Shown: positions 1 through 9,976, counted from the stretch's first letter. The stretch: DNA of 64,000 nt from Microvirga flocculans ATCC BAA-817 (GCF_000518665.1 NZ_JAEA01000003.1:62001-126000); one strand, 5' to 3'. Translations and numbers: made by a program. Notes: generated from the letters alone by a model not told the origin.

Positions 1-542
1 GCGGCCCGTTTGGCGCCTTGCCGCTCGTTCTCGAAGATCGACTGCGACAGGCGGTCGATGCGCGTTCCGACGCTTCCCAGGATCTCAGCGGCACGGTCGA
101 TGATGGTCTCCAGCAATCCGTCGAGCACCGCTTCGGGCTGGTGCCGGCATCCGCCGGGCTTCATGGCGCGGGCCATGAACATGCTGAAGGATCGCGGCTC
201 GCCGTAGCGCACGGTCACGAGCGCGCGCTCGGTGAGGATGAAGGAAACGTCGATGAGCTTCGGGTTGTCCGTATCCGAACTGCACAGGACGCGCGCCGTC
301 ATGTAGCGCGCATTGTTCTCGTGATAAAGGATCTCGGACGGCTCGATATCGGCCATTTCCTCCCGCGTCGGAATCTCGATCGCGAGATGAGCCTCGACGA
401 GCCGGTCCTCCTCTCGGGTCGGCTCGATCATGTCGACCCACAGGGCGTCGGCAGGAATCGGCTCGCCCGGCGGGAGAACATAGCGATCGAGGGACTCGCC
501 CTGCGGCCCTGTCGCCTGCGCCGGCCTGTGGATCACAATCAT
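1..542 (-). CDS. CorA-family divalent metal transporter, N-terminal part (runs off window)
   Basis: The first 180 residues of a CorA/ZntB-type protein are present; the gene runs off the left edge. CorA proteins are homopentameric inner-membrane channels for Mg2+ or other divalent ions, with a large cytoplasmic N-terminal funnel and two C-terminal membrane helices carrying a GMN motif. Only the soluble part is visible here: a line with DALWVDMIEPT, then EIPTREEMADIEPS, YMTARVL and ALVTVRYGEPRSF, all typical of the CorA soluble domain. The pore and GMN motif lie outside the window, so the ion cannot be judged. The start is taken at the ATG of MIVIHRPAQ. Sure of the family, not of the substrate. 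Confidence 0.8.
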   Translation of the reverse strand, partial: MIVIHRPAQATGPQGESLDRYVLPPGEPIPADALWVDMIEPTREEDRLVEAHLAIEIPTREEMADIEPSEILYHENNARYMTARVLCSSDTDNPKLIDVSFILTERALVTVRYGEPRSFSMFMARAMKPGGCRHQPEAVLDGLLETIIDRAAEILGSVGTRIDRLSQSIFENERQGAKRA

Positions 543-581
543 ACCCGTCTCCGCGTTACGGGATATGTTCTAACCCAACTT

Positions 582-1433
582 TCATGACGACGGCGAGAGG
601 GGCGGCGTGTCGTCGGGGAGGAAGATGTCCGGTATCAGCTCCCTGGACGGGTCCACCCGGTACTTTTCGAAGTCGGTCACGCCCTCGCCCGTCAGGAACA
701 CGTCGTCGATGAGGAAATGGCCGGAGAAGCTTTTCGAGGGCTTCCGGAAGATCGCATGGGCCGCATCGGCCAGGATGTCCGGCGTGCGGCTCGCCTGAGC
801 GATCTCGTCCCCGCCCAGCATGTTCCTGACCGCGCTGGTGGCAATCGTCGTGCGCGGCCACAGGGCGTTGACGGCGATGCCCCTGCCCCGCAGCTCCCCG
901 GCCAGGCCCAGCACGCAGAGGCTCATGCCGTATTTCGCCAGGGAATAGGCAAGATGCGGCGCGAACCATTTCTCCTTCATGTCGAGCGGCGGGGAGAGCA
1001 TGAGGATGTGCGGGTTCTCGGCCCTTTCCAGATGCGGAATGGCGTATTTCGAGACCATGTAGGTGCCGCGCGTGTTGATCTGGTGCATCAGGTCGAAGCG
1101 CTTCATGTCGGTCTGTGGCGTCGGCGTCAGGCTGATGGCGCTGGCGTTGTTGACCACGATGTCGAGGCCGCCGAAGGTCTCGACCGCTTTCCCGATCGCG
1201 CCCTTCACCGCCTCCTCGTCGCGCACGTCCACGACCAGCGGCAACGCCTTGCCGCCCGCCGCCTCGATCTCCGCCGCCGCCGTGTAGATCGTCCCCGGCA
1301 GCTTGGGATGCGGCTCGGCGGTCTTGGCCGCGATGACCACGTTCGCGCCGTCCCTGGCCGCGCGAAGGCCGATGGCGAGACCGATGCCGCGTGAGGCGCC
1401 GGTGATGAAAAGGGTTTTTCCTTTGAGGGTCAT
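582..1433 (-). CDS. Short-chain dehydrogenase/reductase, HSDL2-like
   Basis: A 283-residue cytoplasmic NAD(P)-dependent oxidoreductase of the classical SDR fold. The cofactor-binding TGASRGIG is at residues 11-18, NNAS at 95-98, a Ser in LMLSPP near 147, and the catalytic pair Y163/K167 in YSLAK, so the tetrad is complete. The long tail ending in FLPDDTPPLSPSS and the overall sequence resemble the hydroxysteroid-dehydrogenase-like protein 2 group. The ATG lies 4 nt after the stop of the acyl-CoA dehydrogenase, so the two form an operon, suggesting fatty-acid or branched-acyl metabolism. An upstream ATG at 1463 would overlap the neighbour and is not preferred. The substrate is unknown. Confidence 0.85.
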   Translation of the reverse strand: MTLKGKTLFITGASRGIGLAIGLRAARDGANVVIAAKTAEPHPKLPGTIYTAAAEIEAAGGKALPLVVDVRDEEAVKGAIGKAVETFGGLDIVVNNASAISLTPTPQTDMKRFDLMHQINTRGTYMVSKYAIPHLERAENPHILMLSPPLDMKEKWFAPHLAYSLAKYGMSLCVLGLAGELRGRGIAVNALWPRTTIATSAVRNMLGGDEIAQASRTPDILADAAHAIFRKPSKSFSGHFLIDDVFLTGEGVTDFEKYRVDPSRELIPDIFLPDDTPPLSPSS

Positions 1434-1437
1434 GGGA

Positions 1438-3216
1438 TCAGCTCGCCAGCGCCAGTGTTGCATCCTGCAGGAAGCCCGCTCCGCCCATCACCGTCTCCTC
1501 CAGGCCCTTCGCGCCGACCGCGATGTTCTCGGCGAAGAAGCGGCAGAGCGCGATGCGGCCCGCATGGGCGGGATCCTTGTCGCCACCGGCCCCCAGGGCA
1601 TTGGCGGTCAGCGCCATTTCGGCGAGCGCCGCGCCGCCCTGCGCCAGGGCGAAGAGCCGGAGATAGGGCGTTGCGCCAGCCAGCGCCTCGCCCTGCGCAT
1701 TCGAGGCGAGCGCATGGAGCAGATAGCTCGTCGCCCGGTCGAGGCTTTCGATGGCGTCGCGCAGGCGCGGCGCGGTGGCGCCGAAGGCGGGCGTGCTCTC
1801 CTTCAGGAGCCGCCCCACGACGGCCCGCATGGCGGCGATCTGCGCCCGCACCGTCTCGCCGCCGGAGAGCGGCAGCTTGCGGGTCACGAGGTCGATGGCC
1901 TGGATGCCGTTGGTGCCCTCGTAGATCGGCGCGATGCGCGCGTCGCGCAGGTGCTGCGCCGCGCCGGTTTCCTCGACGAAGCCCATGCCGCCGTGAACCT
2001 GCACGCCCAGCGATGCCACCTCCATGCCGATATCGGTGGAGAAGGCCTTGGCGACCGGCGTGAGCAGGGAGGCCCGCTCATGCGCCGTCTTCCTGCGCGC
2101 CGGGTCCTGCTCCAGATGCGCGCGGTCGATGGCCTCCGCCGTCATGTAGCAGATCGCGCGCGCGGCGGCGGTGAGCGCCTTCATGGTGAGCAGATTGCGC
2201 TGCACGTCGGGATGCGCGACGATCGGGCTCATGCCCTCCGTTGTGCCGATGGCGCGTCCCTGCCTGCGCTCATGGGCGTAGGCGAGCGCCTGCTGATAGG
2301 CGCGCTCGGCAATCGCCACGCCCTGCAGCCCCACCGCGAGGCGGGCGTTGTTCATCATCGTGAACATGCAGTTGAGGCCGCGATTCTCCTCACCCACGAG
2401 CCAGCCGACGGCGCCGCCGTTATCGCCGAAGATCATGGTGCAGGTGGGCGAGGCATGAATGCCGAGCTTGTGCTCGAGGGAATGGCAGCGCACGTCGTTG
2501 CGCGTGCCGTCGGGCAGGAATTTCGGCACGAGGAAGAGCGAGATGCCGCGGGTTCCGGCCGGCGCATCGGGCAGGCGCGCGAGCACGAGATGGACGATGT
2601 TGTCGGTGAGATCGTGCTCGCCGTAGGTGATGAAGATCTTCTGGCCCGTGATCCTGTAGGTGCCGTCGCCCGACCGTTCGGCGCGGGAGCGCAAAGCCGC
2701 GAGATCGGAGCCCGCCTGCGGCTCCGTGAGGTTCATCGTCGCGGTCCATTCGCCGGAGACGAGCTTTTCGAGATAGCGGCTCTTGAGGTCGTCGGAGGCA
2801 TGCGCCACGAGCGCCTCGATGGCGCCCATGGTGAGCACGGGTCCGATGCCGAAGGCCATGGAGGCGGCGTTCCACATCTCGACGCAGGCCGAGTTGAGCA
2901 GCGTCGGCAAGCCCTGCCCGCCATATTCCACCGGCCCCGGAAGCGCGTTCCAGCCCGCTTCGCTCCAGGCCTTGTAGGCTTCCTTCCAGCCGGGTGCGGT
3001 TGTCACGACGCCGTTCTCGATCGTCGCGCCATGCTTGTCGCCCTCGCGGTTGAGCGGCGCGATCACGTCGTTGGCGAAGCGGCCCGCCTCGTCCAGGATC
3101 GCCTGGCTGAGATCCACCGACAGATCCCCATACACCCCGTCGGCCACGGCGCGGTCGAGGCCTGCCACGTGTCGCATGGTGAAAACGATGTCCGACACTG
3201 GCGCGCGGTAGGTCAT
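1438..3216 (-). CDS. Acyl-CoA dehydrogenase, long (DmdC/AcdA-like) type
   Basis: A 592-residue FAD enzyme catalysing alpha,beta-dehydrogenation of an acyl-CoA and passing electrons to ETF. The substrate/FAD motif TEPQAGSD is at 164-171. The C-terminal helical domain has the HGGMGF motif near 408-413 and IYEGTNGIQ with the likely catalytic base E433. The roughly 590-residue length with an extra C-terminal domain is that of the group containing DmdC (3-methylmercaptopropionyl-CoA dehydrogenase) and related broad enzymes, not the 380-residue short-chain type. An AAGAGGA ribosome site lies about 7 nt before the ATG. It is first in an operon with the SDR gene. An AcuI-like reductase lies 3 kb away, but separate in transcription. 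The exact substrate cannot be told from sequence. Confidence 0.9.
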   Translation of the reverse strand: MTYRAPVSDIVFTMRHVAGLDRAVADGVYGDLSVDLSQAILDEAGRFANDVIAPLNREGDKHGATIENGVVTTAPGWKEAYKAWSEAGWNALPGPVEYGGQGLPTLLNSACVEMWNAASMAFGIGPVLTMGAIEALVAHASDDLKSRYLEKLVSGEWTATMNLTEPQAGSDLAALRSRAERSGDGTYRITGQKIFITYGEHDLTDNIVHLVLARLPDAPAGTRGISLFLVPKFLPDGTRNDVRCHSLEHKLGIHASPTCTMIFGDNGGAVGWLVGEENRGLNCMFTMMNNARLAVGLQGVAIAERAYQQALAYAHERRQGRAIGTTEGMSPIVAHPDVQRNLLTMKALTAAARAICYMTAEAIDRAHLEQDPARRKTAHERASLLTPVAKAFSTDIGMEVASLGVQVHGGMGFVEETGAAQHLRDARIAPIYEGTNGIQAIDLVTRKLPLSGGETVRAQIAAMRAVVGRLLKESTPAFGATAPRLRDAIESLDRATSYLLHALASNAQGEALAGATPYLRLFALAQGGAALAEMALTANALGAGGDKDPAHAGRIALCRFFAENIAVGAKGLEETVMGGAGFLQDATLALAS

Positions 3217-3321
3217 GGCAAATCCTCTTAAGACGTCTGGGCTTTTGATGTTGACGCGGTTCGGCGCGCCGTTAAACCCCCCAGGAAGTTCAATGCTCCT
3301 CGGGCAAGGAATAGTTTAGAC

Positions 3322-4311
3322 GTGAACGATCCCGGGTCAATGCTCCAAACGGAGCGCCTGAAAGCCGACGATGCGGGCATCGCTCGCGCGGCGGGTATCC
3401 TGCGGCATGGCGGCCTCGTCGCCTTTCCGACGGAGACGGTCTACGGCCTCGGCGCGGATGCGACCGATCCGCAGGCGGTCGCGCGGATCTACGCCGCAAA
3501 GGAGCGCCCGAGCTTCAACCCGCTCATCGCCCATCTGGACAGCTTCGAATCCGCCAAGGCTCAGGGCGTATTCGACGAAACCGCCCGGCGACTGGCGGAG
3601 GCTTTCTGGCCGGGGCCGCTGACCCTGGTGGTGCCGGTCGCGCCCGGCTGCACGATTTCGGATCTCGCCCGCGCCGGGCTCGACAGCGTGGGCCTGCGCG
3701 TGCCGGCCCATCCCCTCGCCCATGCGCTGCTGCAGAAGACCGGACGCCCCGTGGCGGCGCCCTCCGCCAACCGCTCGGGCCGGGTGAGCCCCACCGATGC
3801 CGGTCACGTCCTGGGCGATCTCGACGGGCGCATCGATGCGGTGCTCGACGGAGGTGTGTCTCAGGTGGGTGTCGAATCGACCATCGTCGCCTGCCTCGGC
3901 GGCTCGCCCCGCCTGCTGCGTCCCGGCGGCGTGCCGCGCGAGGCCATCGAGGCGCTGATCGGCATGAAGCTGGAGGGCGGACCGGAAGGCGGCAAAAGCC
4001 CGCTCGCGCCGGGCATGCTCGCCTCCCATTACGCGCCGCGGGCGCGGGTGCGCCTGAATGCCACGGAGATCGGGCAGGACGAAGCCGCGTTGCTGTTCGG
4101 TTCCGCCGCCCTCCCCGGCATCGAGACGGCGCGAACGAGCCTCAACCTCAGCAATAACGGCGACCTCGTGGAGGCCGCCGCTCATCTGTTTTCCTTTTTG
4201 AGGCAGCTCGACGCGTCGGGGGCCGCGACCATTGCGGTGAGCCCGATTCCCGAAACGGGACTGGGCGAGGCCATCAACGACCGGCTGAGACGCGCAGCGG
4301 CGGAGCGGTAA
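3322..4311 (+). CDS. tsaC: L-threonylcarbamoyladenylate synthase, Sua5 type
   Basis: A 329-residue YrdC/Sua5 protein that makes threonylcarbamoyl-AMP from Thr, bicarbonate and ATP, the first step of the universal tRNA t6A37 modification. The N-terminal two-thirds is the YrdC domain (GGLVAFPTETVYGLGADA, KERPSFNPLI, VAAPSANRSGRVSPT). The last 120 residues, beginning around SPLAPGMLASHYAPRA, are the extra Sua5 domain, so this is the long form rather than short TsaC. The chosen start is GTG at 3322 with AAGGAA about 10 nt upstream. An ATG at 3340 is the alternative and costs six residues. It is divergent from the acyl-CoA dehydrogenase. Confidence 0.93.
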   Translation: MNDPGSMLQTERLKADDAGIARAAGILRHGGLVAFPTETVYGLGADATDPQAVARIYAAKERPSFNPLIAHLDSFESAKAQGVFDETARRLAEAFWPGPLTLVVPVAPGCTISDLARAGLDSVGLRVPAHPLAHALLQKTGRPVAAPSANRSGRVSPTDAGHVLGDLDGRIDAVLDGGVSQVGVESTIVACLGGSPRLLRPGGVPREAIEALIGMKLEGGPEGGKSPLAPGMLASHYAPRARVRLNATEIGQDEAALLFGSAALPGIETARTSLNLSNNGDLVEAAAHLFSFLRQLDASGAATIAVSPIPETGLGEAINDRLRRAAAER

Positions 4312-4333
4312 CCCGCTCCGCCGCCTTCGCATC

Positions 4334-4936
4334 TTACTTCGCAGCGAGCTTGGCCGCGATCTGGGCCACGTGCTTGCCCTGGAAGCGGGCGCCGTCGAGA
4401 TCGATCTCGCTCGGCTGGCGGGAGCCGTCGCCGCCCGCGACCGTGGAAGCGCCGTAGGGCGAACCGCCGCGGATCTGATCGACGCCCATCTGTCCCTGGT
4501 AGGAATACGGCAAGCCGACGACGACCATGCCGTGATGCAGGAGCACCGGCAGCGTGGTGAGGATCGTGGCTTCCTGGCCGCCGTGCTGGGTGGCCGTCGA
4601 GGTGAAGACCGAGCCGACCTTGCCAATGAGCGCACCCTTCGCCCACAGACCGCCGGTCTGGTCGAGGAAGTTCTTCATCTGGGCGGTCATGGTGCCGTAG
4701 CGGGTCGGCGTGCCGATGATGATGGCGTCGTATTCCGGCAGCTCCTCGACCGTGGCGATGGCGGCCTTCTGGTCGGTCTTGTAGTGAGCAGCCTGGGCGA
4801 TCTCGGCCGGAACCAGCTCCGGCACCCGCTTCACGACGACCTCGGCGCCGGCCTCGCGGGCGCCTTCGGCGGCAGCATAGGCCATCTGCTCGATGTGGCC
4901 CCAGGACGAATAGTAAAGAACCAGAACCTTGGTCAT
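4334..4936 (-). CDS. wrbA: NAD(P)H:quinone oxidoreductase, WrbA family
   Basis: A 200-residue flavodoxin-like FMN protein that reduces quinones by two electrons and protects against redox cycling. Visible are the FMN phosphate loop in the N-terminal [10 protein letters not shown] segment, the [21 protein letters not shown] loop typical of WrbA, and [14 protein letters not shown] followed by [12 protein letters not shown]. The length matches the family. It faces the LysR gene across 171 bp and converges on tsaC with 22 nt between stops. The divergent LysR gene is the likely regulator. A longer in-frame reading through the LysR region is a shadow of that gene. Confidence 0.94.
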   Translation of the reverse strand: MTKVLVLYYSSWGHIEQMAYAAAEGAREAGAEVVVKRVPELVPAEIAQAAHYKTDQKAAIATVEELPEYDAIIIGTPTRYGTMTAQMKNFLDQTGGLWAKGALIGKVGSVFTSTATQHGGQEATILTTLPVLLHHGMVVVGLPYSYQGQMGVDQIRGGSPYGASTVAGGDGSRQPSEIDLDGARFQGKHVAQIAAKLAAK

Positions 4937-5071
4937 GTGAACTCCGATCGGTTGGGTGGGATGCAGACCGAATGCCGCCGGATCTCCTCGTGGCGAGGGC
5001 CCGGCTCCGCTCCGATCTGCCGATATGCGACCCTTCCGAGGATAAGCTTTCTTCCCTGCAAAACCAGTGCT

Positions 5072-5088
5072 AGATATGCACGATATCT
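5072..5088. promoter_or_regulatory. Candidate LysR operator between wrbA and the LysR gene
   Basis: A perfect inverted repeat, AGATAT-5 nt-ATATCT, lies in the wrbA/LysR divergent gap, 20 bp before the LysR start. Dyads in such gaps commonly serve as LysR sites. No binding evidence is available from the sequence. Confidence 0.45.
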
Positions 5089-5107
5089 CTTGCGAGAATG
5101 CAAACCG

Positions 5108-6052
5108 ATGGCCAGGCAGCAGAACCTCGACTGGGACGATTTCCGTCTCGTGAAGATCATCGCCGAGGCCAACGGCCTGGCCGGGGCCGCCGAGCGCCTC
5201 GGGGTCAATCACTCCACGGTCTTCCGGCGGCTCGGCCAGATGGAGGAGAATCTCGGGGTCAAGCTCTTCGAGCGGCACCGCACCGGCTATGTGCTGACGC
5301 CGGCCGGCGAGGAAATGAAGGCCCTCGCCGAGCAGATGGACGAGAACGTCACCTCCTTCACCCGCAAGCTCGCGGGCCAGGCCGTCGCGCCGGCCGGCGA
5401 GCTGCGCGTCACCACCAACGACACCTTGCTCGTTCACCTGCTGACGCCGATCTTCGCCCGCTTCATCAAGGCCTGCCCGGAGATGCGGCTCGACGTGGTT
5501 CTTGCCAACCAGGCGCTCAACCTGTCGAAGCGCGATGCGGACGTGGCGATCCGCGCGACCGACGATCCGCCGGAGACGCTGGTGGGGCGGCGCGTGGCGA
5601 CCATCGCCTGGGCGATCTACGGCCGGGCAGCGGATTTCCCCGAGATGCGCAAGCCGGAGGACGTCACCCTCGCCGATCTCTTCGACCGGCACTGGGTCGC
5701 GCTCGGCGACAACCTCGCCACCTTGAAGGTCGCCCGCTTCGTGCGCGATCACGTGGCGCCGGAAAACATCGTCTACAAGGTCAACACGGTGCTCGGCCTC
5801 GCCGAAGCCGTGGAGGCCGGGACCGGCATCGGCCCGCTGCCCTGCTTCATCGCCAATGCGAGCCCAAACCTCGTGCGGCTGTCGGACATCAACCCAGATT
5901 TTCAGGCTGGGCTGTGGCTTCTGACCCATCCGGACCTGCGCCAATCCGCCCGCGTCAGGGCCTTCATGGATTTCATGGCCGCCGAAATCGCGAAGCAGAG
6001 GAAGCGCATCGAGGGTGGAACCGGAGCACCCATCCCGGACCAGGCGGAATAG
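5108..6052 (+). CDS. LysR-family transcriptional regulator
   Basis: A 314-residue LysR protein. The N-terminal winged helix-turn-helix ([43 protein letters not shown] in sense) is at about residues 16-60. The rest is the two-lobed periplasmic-binding-like effector domain, with the usual ADVAIRATD segment. It is transcribed away from wrbA, a classical arrangement in which the regulator controls its divergent neighbour, here probably in response to quinones or redox stress (inference). Its stop is one base from the stop of the convergent AcuI-like gene. The start is the ATG of [11 protein letters not shown]. Confidence 0.9.
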   Translation: MARQQNLDWDDFRLVKIIAEANGLAGAAERLGVNHSTVFRRLGQMEENLGVKLFERHRTGYVLTPAGEEMKALAEQMDENVTSFTRKLAGQAVAPAGELRVTTNDTLLVHLLTPIFARFIKACPEMRLDVVLANQALNLSKRDADVAIRATDDPPETLVGRRVATIAWAIYGRAADFPEMRKPEDVTLADLFDRHWVALGDNLATLKVARFVRDHVAPENIVYKVNTVLGLAEAVEAGTGIGPLPCFIANASPNLVRLSDINPDFQAGLWLLTHPDLRQSARVRAFMDFMAAEIAKQRKRIEGGTGAPIPDQAE

Positions 6053-6053
6053 A

Positions 6054-7040
6054 TCAGCCGATCTCCACGACCACCCGGCCCTTGATCCGACCTTCCACGA
6101 TGTCCTTGCCTGCCTCGAGCACCCGGTCGAGCGGGATGGTGGAGGTCATGGCCGCGAGCTTGTCGTGATCGAGTTCATGGGCGATCCGGTTCCAGGCCTC
6201 GAGCCGCAGCGCCTTGGGAGCCATCACCGAGTCGACCCCGAGCAGGGCCACGTTGCGCAGGATGAAGGGCGCGACGGTCGTGGGCAGGTCCATCCCGCCA
6301 GCCAAGCCGCAGGCCGCGATGGCGCCGCCGTATTTCGTCATGGACAGGACATTGGCGAGCGTCGTGGAGCCCACCGTGTCGACGCCCGCCGCCCAGCGCT
6401 CCTTGGCGAGCGGACGGGCGGGACCGGTCAGTTCGCTGCGGTCGAGGATTTCGGCCGCTCCCAGGTTCTTCAGGTAATCCGCTTCCCCGGGCCGCCCGGT
6501 GGAGGCGATCACATGCCAGCCCGCCTTGGCAAGCAGTGCCACCGCGACCGAGCCCACGCCGCCGACGGCTCCCGTGACGATGGCGGGACCGCGCTCCGGG
6601 CGCAGGCCGTGGCGTTCCAATGCCATGAGGCAGAGCATCGCCGTGTAGCCCGCCGTGCCGATGGCCATAGCCTGCCGCGGCGTGAGCCCCTGCGGGAGCG
6701 GAATCAGCCAATCTCCCTTGACGCGGACCTTCTCCGCATAGGCGCCCAGATGCGTCTCGCCCAAGCCCCAGCCGTTGAGCAAGACCGCGTCGCCGGGCTT
6801 GAACGCAGGGTTGGAGGATGCCTCGACCGTGCCGACGAGATCGACGCCCGGAATCATGGGAAAGCGCCGCACCACCGGCGCCTTGCCGGTAATCGCAAGC
6901 CCGTCCTTGTAATTGAGCGTCGAATGCGACACGCGGATTGTTACATCCCCGTCCATGAGATCCGCCTCGTCGAAGCTGCAGATTCCGACCGTCTGCCCCG
7001 CGTCGGTCTTCTCGATGACGACAGCCTTGAACGCGCTCAT
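6054..7040 (-). CDS. acuI: Acrylyl-CoA reductase-like (AcuI/YhdH family) MDR oxidoreductase
   Basis: A 328-residue zinc-free medium-chain reductase. AcuI reduces acryloyl-CoA to propionyl-CoA with NADPH and detoxifies acrylate. The sequence shows the YhdH/AcuI pattern: [14 protein letters not shown] near 40-53, [11 protein letters not shown], the nucleotide-binding [20 protein letters not shown] near 155-174, and STGRP as phosphate-binding loop. It lacks zinc ligands. A GAGGAGGAA site precedes the ATG. The MFS carrier lies upstream on the same strand with an 85-nt gap and may be co-transcribed. The generic name (YhdH/YhfP family) is certain; acryloyl-CoA as the true substrate is probable. Confidence 0.85.
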   Translation of the reverse strand: MSAFKAVVIEKTDAGQTVGICSFDEADLMDGDVTIRVSHSTLNYKDGLAITGKAPVVRRFPMIPGVDLVGTVEASSNPAFKPGDAVLLNGWGLGETHLGAYAEKVRVKGDWLIPLPQGLTPRQAMAIGTAGYTAMLCLMALERHGLRPERGPAIVTGAVGGVGSVAVALLAKAGWHVIASTGRPGEADYLKNLGAAEILDRSELTGPARPLAKERWAAGVDTVGSTTLANVLSMTKYGGAIAACGLAGGMDLPTTVAPFILRNVALLGVDSVMAPKALRLEAWNRIAHELDHDKLAAMTSTIPLDRVLEAGKDIVEGRIKGRVVVEIG

Positions 7041-7125
7041 GCCGATTCCTCCTCGCCTCCATTTGTGGCGCGGGGAAGGATCAGGGCAAGCGCCGGGGCA
7101 TTAGCCCTTCGCAGCAGAGAGAGGG

Positions 7126-8367
7126 CTACTCCGCCGGTTGCAGGGCCGGAGCGCGCACGACGGGCTGTTCCTTGATCGGCAGGTTGATCAGGGCCGAGGC
7201 TAGGCCGAGCAGGATCGAGAGCCACCAGACCATGCTGTAACTGCCGTTGATCTCGTAGAGAACGCCACCGAGCCAGACGCCCAGGAAGCCGCCGACCTGA
7301 TGCAAGAAGAAGGCGAAGCCGTAGAGCATGGCCATGTAGCGGGTGCCGAACATGAGCATCACGAGGGAGGATGTGGGCGGCACGGTGGAAAGCCAGAGCA
7401 AGCCGATGGAGACGCCGAACAGGATCGAGGTGACGGGAGAGGCCGGGATCAGGATGAAGGCCGCGATCGCCACCGAGCGGCCGAGATAGATCCAGGCCAG
7501 GAGCCAGCGCTTCGACATGCGGGTGGAGAGCCAGCCCGAGGCGAGCGAGCCGACCGCGTTGGCAAGCCCGATGGTCGCCAGCGTCCATCCGCCGACGGCC
7601 GCCGAAAGACCGGCATCCTTCAGATAGGCCGGCAGGTGCACGGTGATGAAGGCGAGCTGGAATCCGCAGGTGAAGAAGCCGAGGACGAGCAGCACGTAGG
7701 AACGGTGCCGGAAGGCTTCCGTCAGGGCCTGGCGGATGGACTGGTTCGGCATCGCAGCCGCCCCCGCCTGGGCGGAATCGCCGGTCGGTCGGGTTGCAAG
7801 GGCAAGTGCCAGGGGCATGACGAGCAGAACGCTCGCGGCAAAGACCAGCAGAGCCTGATGCCAGCCGAACTGATCGATCAGCACGTTGCCGATGGGCGGA
7901 AAGAGAAACTGTCCGAAGGAGCCCGCGGCCGTTCCCGCGCCGAAGGCCATGGGACGCCACTTTTCCGGCAGGAGCTTGCCGAAGGCGCCGAGCACCAGAT
8001 TGAACGAGCAGCCGGAAAGGCCGAAGCCGATGAGCACGCCCGCACCGAGATGCAGAAGGCCGGGCGTCGTGGCATAGGCCATGACGACGAGGCCCAATGC
8101 ATACAGAAGAGCGCCTACGCAGAGCACGCGAAACGCGCCGAACCGATCCGCGACCGCTCCTGCGAAGGGCTGGCCGACCCCCCACAGGAGATTCTGGATC
8201 GCGATGGCAAAGCCGAACGTATCGCGCCCCCATCCGAATTCCGTGACCATGGGAAGCTGGAACAGCCCCGTGGAGGCTCGGGGGCCGAACGAGATCAGGG
8301 CGATCAGGCAGCCGGCGACGACGATGAGTTCCGGCGAGACGCGGGAGCGAACGGGCGATGCGGACAT
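7126..8367 (-). CDS. MFS transporter
   Basis: A 413-residue major-facilitator carrier with twelve predicted membrane helices. An N-terminal half (VVAGCLIALISFG through VLLVMPLALALA) and a C-terminal half (YVLLVLGFFTCGFQLAFITVH through LSILLGLASALINL) are separated by a central cytoplasmic loop near residue 205. The A-motif-like GAVADRFGAFRV follows helix 2. The pattern fits the monocarboxylate/oxalate-formate antiporter (MCT-like) branch, so an organic acid is a possible substrate, and the AcuI-like neighbour agrees with that, but this is inference. The ATG at 8367 is chosen over a TTG six codons upstream. Confidence 0.85.
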   Translation of the reverse strand: MSASPVRSRVSPELIVVAGCLIALISFGPRASTGLFQLPMVTEFGWGRDTFGFAIAIQNLLWGVGQPFAGAVADRFGAFRVLCVGALLYALGLVVMAYATTPGLLHLGAGVLIGFGLSGCSFNLVLGAFGKLLPEKWRPMAFGAGTAAGSFGQFLFPPIGNVLIDQFGWHQALLVFAASVLLVMPLALALATRPTGDSAQAGAAAMPNQSIRQALTEAFRHRSYVLLVLGFFTCGFQLAFITVHLPAYLKDAGLSAAVGGWTLATIGLANAVGSLASGWLSTRMSKRWLLAWIYLGRSVAIAAFILIPASPVTSILFGVSIGLLWLSTVPPTSSLVMLMFGTRYMAMLYGFAFFLHQVGGFLGVWLGGVLYEINGSYSMVWWLSILLGLASALINLPIKEQPVVRAPALQPAE

Positions 8368-8536
8368 GGGCACGGACTCAAGCAAAGAAGCAGGACGCGT
8401 ACGTTATCCCAAGTCCGGCATCAGCAATATTGAAAGTTTGTAGCCTTTGGTATGAGGGTTTGTGATAGGTCGTGCGACGCATCACTCCAAGAGCGTCGTT
8501 CGTAAAGACATGAACCCGCTCAACGCCTATGCGCCC

Positions 8537-9976
8537 CTAGATCACGAAGAAATCATGATAGGTGAGCTTGAGGCTCTTCGCGAGGGTCGCGATCTTCACC
8601 TGCGCCTTGGAGCCCGAGCCGTCGGCATCGTAGTAGAGCGCGCCGGTGCCCTTGTCGTAGACGATGCGGTCCTCCCGGTCCTTGGCCTTCGTGCTCTTGA
8701 CGAACATGTCGGTCTTGAACTTCCTGGGGCTCGACGCTGAGCCGGATCCCAGTTTGGTGAAGACTGCGTTGTCGAGCTGGATCGCATCATATTGTGGATT
8801 GAAATCGTAGATCCGATCCACGTTCGACGTCTTGCTGGTCTTCGTGTTGAACACGAAGACATCGCTTCCGGAACCGCCATAGAGACGGTCGTTGCCGGAG
8901 CCGCCCCACAGGACATCATTGCCCGAATTGCCGAGGAGCGTATCGGCTCCGCCGTTGCCCTTCAGCATGTTGGCGACGGAATTGCCGTAGAGCCGGTCGT
9001 TGTAGGAACCGCCATGGGCATTTTCGATGGTCACGCCGTTCGCGATCGTGAAACCGCCGGCAACCCCCGCTTCGCGTGAAACGAAGCCCCCGGCATTGGG
9101 ATCATTGTCACTGAGAGTTGCGGCGCGCAGATCGATCTCGACCGAGCTCACGGCCTTGACGGCGGAAATCGTATCCTGCCCGCCCGCATCCCAGATGCAA
9201 AACCAGCCCTGTATCCCGGTGTAAAGGCTGAAGGACGGCAACGTGTAGACATCGTTGCCTGTCGCCGTCGTTAAATTCTTCCCATACAGAGCCTGCAGCG
9301 CCGCGATGTCAAAAGCGCCGAGCCCTCCCTGGTTACCATAGGCCAGATCATAGCCGGTCCGGTCCCAGCCGGAATTGTAGGACATGACCGTCCAGATTCC
9401 CTGGTTCAGTCCGTAGGTGCCGGTCGGTGACGAATCCGTCACCCCGGGGAACGTCGTTCCGTCTTCCCGGTCTCCGCCATCGTGCGGATGCGCCAGCCCC
9501 ATGCCATGGCCCAGCTCGTGGATCACGGTGTTGAGCCCATCGCCCCCGAAATGCATGTTTTTCCAGGATTCGGTGTTGGGATTGAAGTAGCCCCACCTCT
9601 GGCTTGCCTGAGGCATTTCGTGAACGCCAAGCACGTCATCGCCCAGATCGGTTTTCCACCAGACGATATAGGCCTCTGCAACGCCTTCGATCTCCGGGTC
9701 GATCAACTCGAATGTCAGCCCGCACACGCTCTGGTAAAGATAGAGAACGTAAGCAAACGCCAGGATCTCGTCTTCGGTCCAATCAATCGCTGCGTCGCCG
9801 CTCGTCAGGTATTCGCTGTCGCCATGGACATTCCGGGCCTGATCGAAGTCCGACGAGCTGCCGAACCAGACCTTGACCGGCGCGGCCGTATCCCAGGCCA
9901 TCCCGCCCCAGATTAGAGAATCGACGTAGATGCCTCCGTAACCACGGCCAGGGACATCTTCTCGAACGGTTGCCAT
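8537..9976 (-). CDS. Serralysin-like M10 metalloprotease with RTX repeats
   Basis: A 479-residue secreted zinc protease. The zinc site HELGHGMGLAHP is at 153-164 (ligands H153, H157, H163; base E154), and a Met-turn VMSYN with M198 follows. Glycine-rich Ca2+-binding nonapeptides (GGxGxD type) fill about residues 322-373. The last 105 residues form a distinct module ending DFFVI, a hydrophobic end like those used for type I secretion. No signal peptide is present, consistent with an ABC/HlyD/TolC exporter, but no such genes are in this window. A GAGAAGG site precedes the ATG. The C-terminal module is shared with the protein at 16493-17596. Confidence 0.9.
   Translation of the reverse strand: MATVREDVPGRGYGGIYVDSLIWGGMAWDTAAPVKVWFGSSSDFDQARNVHGDSEYLTSGDAAIDWTEDEILAFAYVLYLYQSVCGLTFELIDPEIEGVAEAYIVWWKTDLGDDVLGVHEMPQASQRWGYFNPNTESWKNMHFGGDGLNTVIHELGHGMGLAHPHDGGDREDGTTFPGVTDSSPTGTYGLNQGIWTVMSYNSGWDRTGYDLAYGNQGGLGAFDIAALQALYGKNLTTATGNDVYTLPSFSLYTGIQGWFCIWDAGGQDTISAVKAVSSVEIDLRAATLSDNDPNAGGFVSREAGVAGGFTIANGVTIENAHGGSYNDRLYGNSVANMLKGNGGADTLLGNSGNDVLWGGSGNDRLYGGSGSDVFVFNTKTSKTSNVDRIYDFNPQYDAIQLDNAVFTKLGSGSASSPRKFKTDMFVKSTKAKDREDRIVYDKGTGALYYDADGSGSKAQVKIATLAKSLKLTYHDFFVI

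Noticed and set aside
1303-3231. 642-codon open frame opposite the acyl-CoA dehydrogenase
   Set aside because: Shadow frame; the antisense gene has all acyl-CoA dehydrogenase motifs.
4370-6052. Continuous frame joining an antisense-wrbA stretch to the LysR gene
   Set aside because: The part before 5108 is antisense to wrbA and is not LysR sequence; the real start is the ATG at 5108.
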